A model generated the notes under the pieces. That model searched no databases. It was not told where the DNA came from and saw only the letters and a program-made list of their open reading frames with translations. Source: Cymodocea nodosa (lineage: Eukaryota > Streptophyta > Magnoliopsida > Alismatales > Cymodoceaceae). From it: 64,000 nucleotides of DNA. Below, in pieces: positions 52,108 to 64,000 of this stretch. The first letter of the stretch is position 1. Each line of letters opens with the position of its first letter. Both the position numbers and the translations under genes were made by a program. The DNA lies in NCBI GenBank assembly GCA_036874045.1, contig JAZBRI010000010.1:82001-146000 (forward strand), read 5' to 3'.

Positions 52108-54985
52108 TCGCCACCTCCAATGCCTCAACCAAAGTGGTGGGCTTCCACCTAGTGAAGGAGTAATTCAACTTGGACAACTACAAGTCTTACCTAAAGGTAG
52201 AGAGCACAGCTACAAGAACAAACCATTTGGTTGCGATCATGTTGAATTTTTGAATAAAAGGATAGTCCATGTCTTGGTAGAGGGGTAGATAACAAAGAGG
52301 CCGACGAACACAGTTTAAAGCTATTGGAAACTACCAATAGAACTTGACTGGAGATTTGTACATTGATGATACTGGTGATTTGGGCGATCGATCTCCCAGA
52401 TGGTGATTGGGAAGGTGTGACACATGACTACTTCCAAGGCTTATTAATTAATTAGACCTAGAGCAAGTCATGGAATGCTTAATTAGATGGGGTTAATTAA
52501 CTAGGCCTCCTTAATTTGTTAGCTACATTATTTTGCTTGAGGGTTGCCTTCAACATATCATTCCTAATCTTGCATGTTGTTGTCATCAAAAATGAGTTTG
52601 ATTGCTTGGGATATGTATATATGAGGCACGTGGCCTACTGATCAGCCGTAGCTTATACGCATAAATGACACCAACTGATCTTCCTCCTATTAATTAATTA
52701 AGTTGGCCAACTTGGGCTAGACAAATTAATTGGTTGATCGGGTTTTCATTGAAAAAAATGACACTTTAGACAAGATCTTTCAAATAACTTCTTGATAAAG
52801 AAGAACAATGCAGAAATCAAGTGAATCGTAAGCAAAAACACAACACTAAGATTTACATGAAAAACCTCCTTCATGTAAGGAGTAAAAATTATAAGATTAA
52901 CTGATCTACCCCCAAATCTTCTACTATAAACAACAATAATAGGTACAAAAGAGTTTTCTTTAGTATTTAATCAAAGGAATCATGCATTCACGATTGTAAA
53001 CAATAAATAACATAAGGAACAACACAAACAAGAGGTATATAAGTTTTATTCTAAATTGGTTATCTTTATTCCATATAAATCTGCTATCATTGTATTGCTC
53101 CAAAAATCACGAACCTTGACGAGAATAAACCTCCACAAGTCCTTAATCTTGCAACAAAATTTTAGCTCAAATGGACTTTGTTTTGCCTCTCAAACTAACC
53201 TTCCACCAAGAATACATGTTGTAAAATTGCAATGATGATCTCTCTCTGATACCTTCTTTGAATCTAAATCTTCACTACTTTGATTGTTAATCCAATCATT
53301 CAACTTAAAGAGTATTAAGTTGTGACATTGCCTTTAATATTTTAACTTGATCTAATTACAAATATTCTTTTAATCGACCTTATGATCAAGGTAATGTAGT
53401 AGTGAAAAGAGAAGAGAAAAACCTAGTCACCACTGCTCTCTTGTAGATAATGTATTATTTATTTTTTCTTTAGAAAAACCTAGCCCCCACTACTCTTTCT
53501 TTTGTGAATAATGTGTTATTCATTTCTTCTTTTCTTTTGTCAAACAGAAATTTAATGGAAAAGTTATACTAAAATCCCTGCAAAATAAATATAAATTGAA
53601 AAGAACCACCTGTTGGTTTTTCTTGTTGACCAAACTGCTTACACAATGTAGTCAAAATTAAATGTCCGTTGAGTAGGATTGGATGTTTGGTGAATTAGAC
53701 TGGATATTTGGTGAAATCGAGCTGAACGTTTGGTGAATCTTCGTCCATGAGGAGGAAAAATCCTAATAGTTTTTGAGTGGAAAAAGTATGTATACCATAA
53801 TAGGACATTAATTTACTGTGATATTTATACCCATTGGCGGTAGATGGGAGTAGCTGAGGACTAGCAAGTCATAGTTGGCCACATGGGTCTATGATTTTGA
53901 AATTGAATAATCTTCTGCTTATTTATTATTGCAGTGTCTTCTTTCATCGTTAATATGGGATCGTCTTCTTGGAAATAGAAAATATTTTCTTGTTGCAAGA
54001 ATGTATATATTCTAATATTAACTTTTTAACGTGGAATACATTATAGCATACATGCAATTAATGATATGGTCATTAATTATGCGTGACTAATAGAAACCAG
54101 GCTTTATTCAATAACAATAACGAGAGTATTAACATACATATATAGTTTTTAAAGAGTGGCACAACTTCGTTCGTAGTATTATTATTGACTAGGCAGGAGT
54201 ATTGTTTTTTTTATCATTATCGTTATTTTTTCATTTTTGTCATCACTATTGTTTCTTTGAACGACTACTGTCTTTTATAAATTAACAAGAAGATTCAAGA
54301 TGGCCGCCTGATAAAATTTATTATGTCGATGTTGTTAGCCACAAACATGTGGTGTTATTAACTTAGAACTCGTTAACTTCCATTGGTACTCATGTTTTAG
54401 GGTGGCAAGGGAAGCAGATCGTTTTTGAAATTTTAAAGTTTTTACATATGATGTGTATGAGATTTCTCACCATCTCTTGACATCACAAAAATACTTTTGT
54501 AACATTAAGCAGATTTTTTGTATTTCTTCCTTACATTCTTTATTTTCTGTTTTAATTAATTAACTAATTAAAAACGGCATCATACATATGAAAGGACGTC
54601 ATCCCGTCCTGTCAAGCGGATCGCCGGTGGTAATTAATTAAGTAGTCAATTAATTCATCATCTACCGGGACACATGCATGTGTTTTGAGGCCAACGCTGG
54701 CTGGAGCAGGAACATGTGGGAATATATATATATATATATATGTACGCCTCTACTGTTATTAAGTAATTCGTAATTAAACTGGAATATATTCAATGAGGAA
54801 GCTGAGGTAGGTGGGCTACTGCTGCAATCTGTCTAATCAATTGAATATCAATGCTCCTGATCGATCCAGAGCTACTCTATTAATAAAATTCTGACAGTGA
54901 GTGGTAACGGTACCACCATTAATTGCAGGATTCAACGATATTAATGGAAACCAGCTACAGGGTTAGATCGAGAATATGCTAGATT
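52108..54985. other. Intergenic region without recognised gene
   Basis: No coding sequence recognised. 52790-53830 has copia-LTR-like wording (CACAACACTAAGATTTACATGAAAAACC) and may be a solo LTR. 54723-54742 is a TA repeat. The right end from about 54990 begins the duplicated block. Confidence 0.4.
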
Positions 54986-55276
54986 TTTCTCAAGCATATT
55001 TAATACTGTATGCCTCCTAATTCTCTGCACCGTTCTGCCATGATCGGTACCAGTAATTTATAGGTTGCCGTCTGCCTCCAACCACCTCACCAACTGCATG
55101 ATGCAGATGCCATCGATTAATTTGTTGAAGCACTACGCACGTAATCATCGATCAACCAAGCTAAGCTTGCACCCAATTAAGAAGCAATGAGTACGCCATC
55201 GATCTTACGTGTATATGTATGTCTCTGTGGTTGGGATGATCGATAGCTGTAGCAGCAGCAGCAGCAGCTGATCGAA

Positions 55277-56517
55277 ATGGAGGAGGAGGAGGAGCACAAC
55301 GTGGCCAGCTGGGTGTTGTCCGGGGTGCTCCTGTGGACTGCGGCGTTCCTGGCGGCGAGGAAGATGCTTCCGAAGCGAAGTTTCGGGTTCTGCAACCGCC
55401 TCATCTCCACGGTCCACGCCATGTTGGCCGTTCGGATGGCATCCCTCTCGGTGCAGGACTGGAGCTGCCCCATCTGCCCGCAGGCGTCCACGTCCTCTCC
55501 ATCGCAGGTGAGGTGGTCTGTGAATATTGCAATATTAAGTAATTATGTTGTCGAATATATACATTTCTTCCACCGATCGACTGATCATGAGTATATATAT
55601 ATATACATGCATGCATGCAGATGAAAGCATTGGAGGTGACTCTCTCGTATCTGATATACGATCTCTTCTGTTGTTCCTTCGACGGCCAACACGGGGGCAT
55701 GGATAACGCCGTCCACCACCTCGTCAGCATCGTCGGCATCGGAGCAGGCCTCGCCTATCGAAGGGTACTCTCTACTACGTACATCAATCATTCAATCAAG
55801 CAGGACGCAGGAGATCGAATCAATTCCTTCTTAATTTTGGTATGTATGTATGCAGTGCGGTTCGGAGATGACCGCTACTCTGTGGATAACGGAGATCTCA
55901 AGCCCATTCCTACATCTGAGGGAGATGCTTAAAGAACTCGGGTACAAAGACACCGACCTCAACTTAGCGGCCGACGTGCGTGTTTTGCCAGCCTATCAAT
56001 TATCAGTAGCTAGCCGCGTATGTGTATATACGTTCATGCATGTTCTTGTTCATCATCATCACCCGTTGGTTGTAGATCTCGTTTGCCGTGAGTTTCTCCG
56101 TGGCAAGGATGATCTTCGGACCGTACGTGCTTTACGCGACGCTGGCCGCCGACAACCCCTTCCTCATAAAGGTAAGGAAGCTAATTAATTAACTACGCCC
56201 ACGTCTGTATGCCGTCATGTTAGTATATATGAAAGGAAGCATATTAAGTAATTATGTTCTTGGCTTTCTCTAATTAAGAAAACAAGATAGGCCACATAAG
56301 GCCATACATGTTTGTAGTATAGGAGGTGGCACTTGCGCCTAATTGTTTTCGAGCTGATGATGATCTATAGGCAACAGCGATGGGATTGCAGCTGGTGAGT
56401 GCCTTCTGGTTCTACAAGATTTTTAGAATGATGGTGTACAAACTTTCCAAGAGGATTACGGCAGCCCCAACCAACGCCTCTGAAGCAAAGGCATCCATTC
56501 GGCACAAAATGTTGTAG
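55277..56517 (+). CDS. TLC-domain membrane protein, five exons
   Basis: Exons 55277-55507, 55621-55764, 55856-55975, 56076-56171 and 56371-56517, all phase 0 with GT-AG borders, give 245 residues plus TAG. Hydrophobic segments: WVLSGVLLWTAAFLAA (about 11-26), STVHAMLAVRMASL, VTLSYLIYDLFCC, HHLVSIVGIGAGLAY, WITEISSPFLHL, FAVSFSVARMIFGPYVLYAT and GLQLVSAFWFYKIFRMMVY. The paired His in DNAVHHLVSIVG is the conserved TLC-family motif. TLC proteins are multi-pass membrane proteins; ceramide synthases belong to the wider family, but this is the short TMEM136/TLCD-like type with no assigned reaction. Starts at the first ATG after a CAG/AGC repeat (55252-55269). Convergent with RPT4 copy 2, 636 bp apart. 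Confidence 0.88.
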
Positions 56518-57152
56518 TAATCCAAAATCTGATGGACTCCTCCGCGTTGCCAAAAGAGGCGCGACTTTCGGTCGATCCCTCGCCTTCCTAACTTCTACCG
56601 CCCATGTATAGCAATTGCGCCATAATCATTTGCAGTAATATCAAAGGGGACAAAAACCTTTTTGTACCCCAGTTGCAACTCAGACTGCACAGAATCCTTC
56701 GACGAAATTAAAGTTCAATTGAATTCTTCCATCAGAATAAAGAGACTGGAACTATTCGTCTCCGGAGTTCTATCTACATAAACAATAGCATCATCTGCTT
56801 TGGTTTTCAGATCAAAAGAGGATTATATTAAATGCCATACACCTGACGGCGGTATCCAAGGACTGGAATAACGTTTTACAAGGTTAATCCAGGCAAAAAT
56901 GAAGCAGAACCCGGGTAACAATCCCAACCTACGTGAATCTCAATTCTGATTACACTCAACATGTTCGGAAATTTGACAGATTCCTCAAACGACTTCCAAA
57001 AGCAATTAGTAGGAGCTAAACAAGCCACCTTTTTCTTTTCAAGACCATCACGTTCAAGCCACTTCCAGGTGTGGAATTGGTTGCAGCAAATGCCCTCACA
57101 CCATATGAAAGCTTGTTTCCCAAGATCGATCGGCATAATGAGAAAACCATTC

Positions 57153-62400
<5,248 letters not shown>

Positions 62401-62976
62401 CTGATTTTTCAAACGAATTTCTTCTTTAATCAAGTTGAAAAATACACAAACACATCAACAATTATAATATATTTACAGCTATAAATTACACTGATATAAT
62501 ATCACATGGAAATGGGCAAATTAATTATCCACACTTAGGTTTGAAGCCATACAATTTATTTGGCATGGTAGCTTAGTGTTGGGTCATGATGTATTCTATG
62601 TCTGGTTGCTACAGTGTTTAAGTGTTATATAAATCAAATTATTTACATGCTTGGAAGTGGGTGAGCACAATTTTATCCACAAATGCCTTTTATAGTTCTT
62701 TGATTTGATAAGTTCCTTTTATAGTTCTTTGATTTGATAAGTATTTTGGATTCGACATGAAGCAATCACAATTGGAAGAAACTGAGGAATCTTGCAGCTA
62801 CTGCTTGGCAGAGTAAGGTATCTACAGCTACAACTTTAAAAACACAATACCCATCACATACAACAAATCCAATTGGCTGGCATCATAGAATCCTGCTTCT
62901 AGTTGATCCAGAGAGCTAAAGATATAGATAATTAACAGGAACAACAAGGTTGTTGAACATTTCTGATGCAACTCCA

Positions 62977-64000
62977 CTTTGTGAGCTTGAGCTGAACCCA
63001 AATATGGCAAGAACAAAGGTAGACGAAGAGCATGAGAGAAAAGACAGAATTCTCTCATTAGCTTATGAACAGTGTACAATACATATAAATAGCCATAGAT
63101 CTCTAACAACCATTACAAGAGATGAGATTGTGGCATTACAAACTTACTAGCGAATTCTCTCATTAGCTTATGAACAGTGTACAATACATATAAATAGCCA
63201 TAGATCTCTAACAACCATTACAAGAGATGAGATTGTGGCATTACAAACTTACTAGTGATGTCAACCACCCTCATACTGAGCAGGATCACTCATGCTTAGT
63301 TTGGACTTAAGAAAAGCAAGCTGCCAAGGATGAAAACCTTTAGTGAAGATGTCAGCAGTTTGATTAGAGGCTGATGCAGCTCACGAAGTAAGGATTGGAT
63401 CCAAACTAGCTCAACAATACCAGCAATGATATACTGGCATTCTTCTTTAGTAGAGCTATGTAACACAACACTTTACATCTTGAAATACCACAAGATTGGG
63501 TTGGAGCCAAGAAAAACATAGTAACCTTGTGTGGAATGTCTGTCAGATGAGCAACCTACCCAATCCACGTTGTAAAACCCCAAGAGTGTAGAAGATCCAC
63601 CAGAGAACAAAAAACTCACCTAGCTTGTGCCACATAAATTTCTGAGAAGGTTTTTAAGTGAATAAAGATGAATATTTGTCAAGTATTGTAAAAATTGACA
63701 TGCCTGATTAACATAAGGATATATCTAGGCACATTAATGTTATGTCTTGAAGAGCACCAACGATACCCTAATAGAGTGATGGGTCATTGAGCATGGTGCC
63801 CTCTACCTTTGAAATTTTCTTGATAACTGTTGGGAAGTGAACAAACTTATTGGTAGTCAAGCCTATACACTCAAGAAGATCAGAGATGTACCTAGATTGA
63901 GACATCTGTAGGCTTTCATTTCTATGAGAAGGTGATACCCAAAAAATATGATAATGTTCCAACGTTTTTCATATGAAAGTGGTATTCAAAGTGTTAATAA
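62977..64000 (-). mobile_element. Ty1-copia element entering at the window end
   Basis: Minus-strand reading near 63264-63360 gives the end of a copia polyprotein (ADIFTKGFHPWQLAFLKSKL, then MSDPAQYEGG and stop). 63768-63962 is RT (HIFWVSPSHRNESLQMSQSR, YISDLLE). The 3' LTR is the segment about 62977-63262, containing a 105-bp tandem duplication. The element continues past 64000. It interrupts intron 1 of RPT4 copy 2. Confidence 0.8.
63047..63256. repeat. 105-bp perfect-looking tandem duplication in the copia LTR
   Basis: Units 63047-63151 and 63152-63256, each running from GAATTCTCTCATTAGC to CAAACTTACTAG. I see no difference between them inside the repeat, which suggests a recent event. 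Confidence 0.92.

Noticed and set aside
55177-55791. Several minus-strand open frames across the TLC gene
   Set aside because: They oppose exons 1-2 of a spliced gene with correct borders and encode low-complexity Ser/Gln-rich sequence.

Overview
The window is nuclear DNA of a flowering plant. Genes are split by GT-AG introns, and the repeats are plant families: Athila/Tat-like and chromovirus Ty3-gypsy, Ty1-copia, L1- and RTE-type LINEs, and hAT. Some exons are GC-rich (syntaxin, TLC gene) against an AT-rich background, which would fit a monocot, but the species cannot be fixed from sequence alone. No organellar or bacterial genes, tRNAs, rRNAs or CRISPR arrays were seen.

Region by region. 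1-15237: a decayed minus-strand Athila/Tat-type Ty3-gypsy element (family A). Its reverse transcriptase is split by a plus-strand LTR element (family B, 2951-10921, 5-bp target duplication CATTC); B's left part also holds a truncated second family A LTR. 15592-18786: an L1-type LINE interrupted by a solo family A LTR. 19166-30321: one seven-exon gene for a 553-residue protein with an N-terminal coiled coil and C-terminal WD40 repeats. Its third intron (7.7 kb) carries a chromovirus remnant that is itself split by a 4.76-kb copia element. 30607-31527: an intronless plasma-membrane-type syntaxin, convergent with the WD40 gene. 34553-43230: several LINE fragments in both orientations, one split by a solo LTR, plus gypsy debris. 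43260-44680: AT-rich sequence with a possible DNA-transposon end.

44960-62976: a tandem segmental duplication of a convergent gene pair, a TLC-domain membrane protein (+) and the 26S proteasome ATPase RPT4 (-). In copy 1 the TLC gene survives only as promoter-side sequence and its last exon, while RPT4 is complete (10 exons, 402 residues). In copy 2 the TLC gene is complete (5 exons, 245 residues). RPT4 there shows exons 2-10 intact, but intron 3 is enlarged by hAT and RTE debris, and intron 1 is invaded by a copia element that runs off the window end, so exon 1 is not visible.

The conserved genes are housekeeping functions (protein turnover, membrane fusion, a membrane TLC protein, a WD40 scaffold) and form no pathway together. 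I found no clearly new biological system. The least explained structure is a recurring set of short stem-loops built on TAACTATCCGAAA/TAACTCAACGGA-like words, spaced with G-box (CACGTG) sites, which populates the LTRs and noncoding parts of both gypsy-type families.
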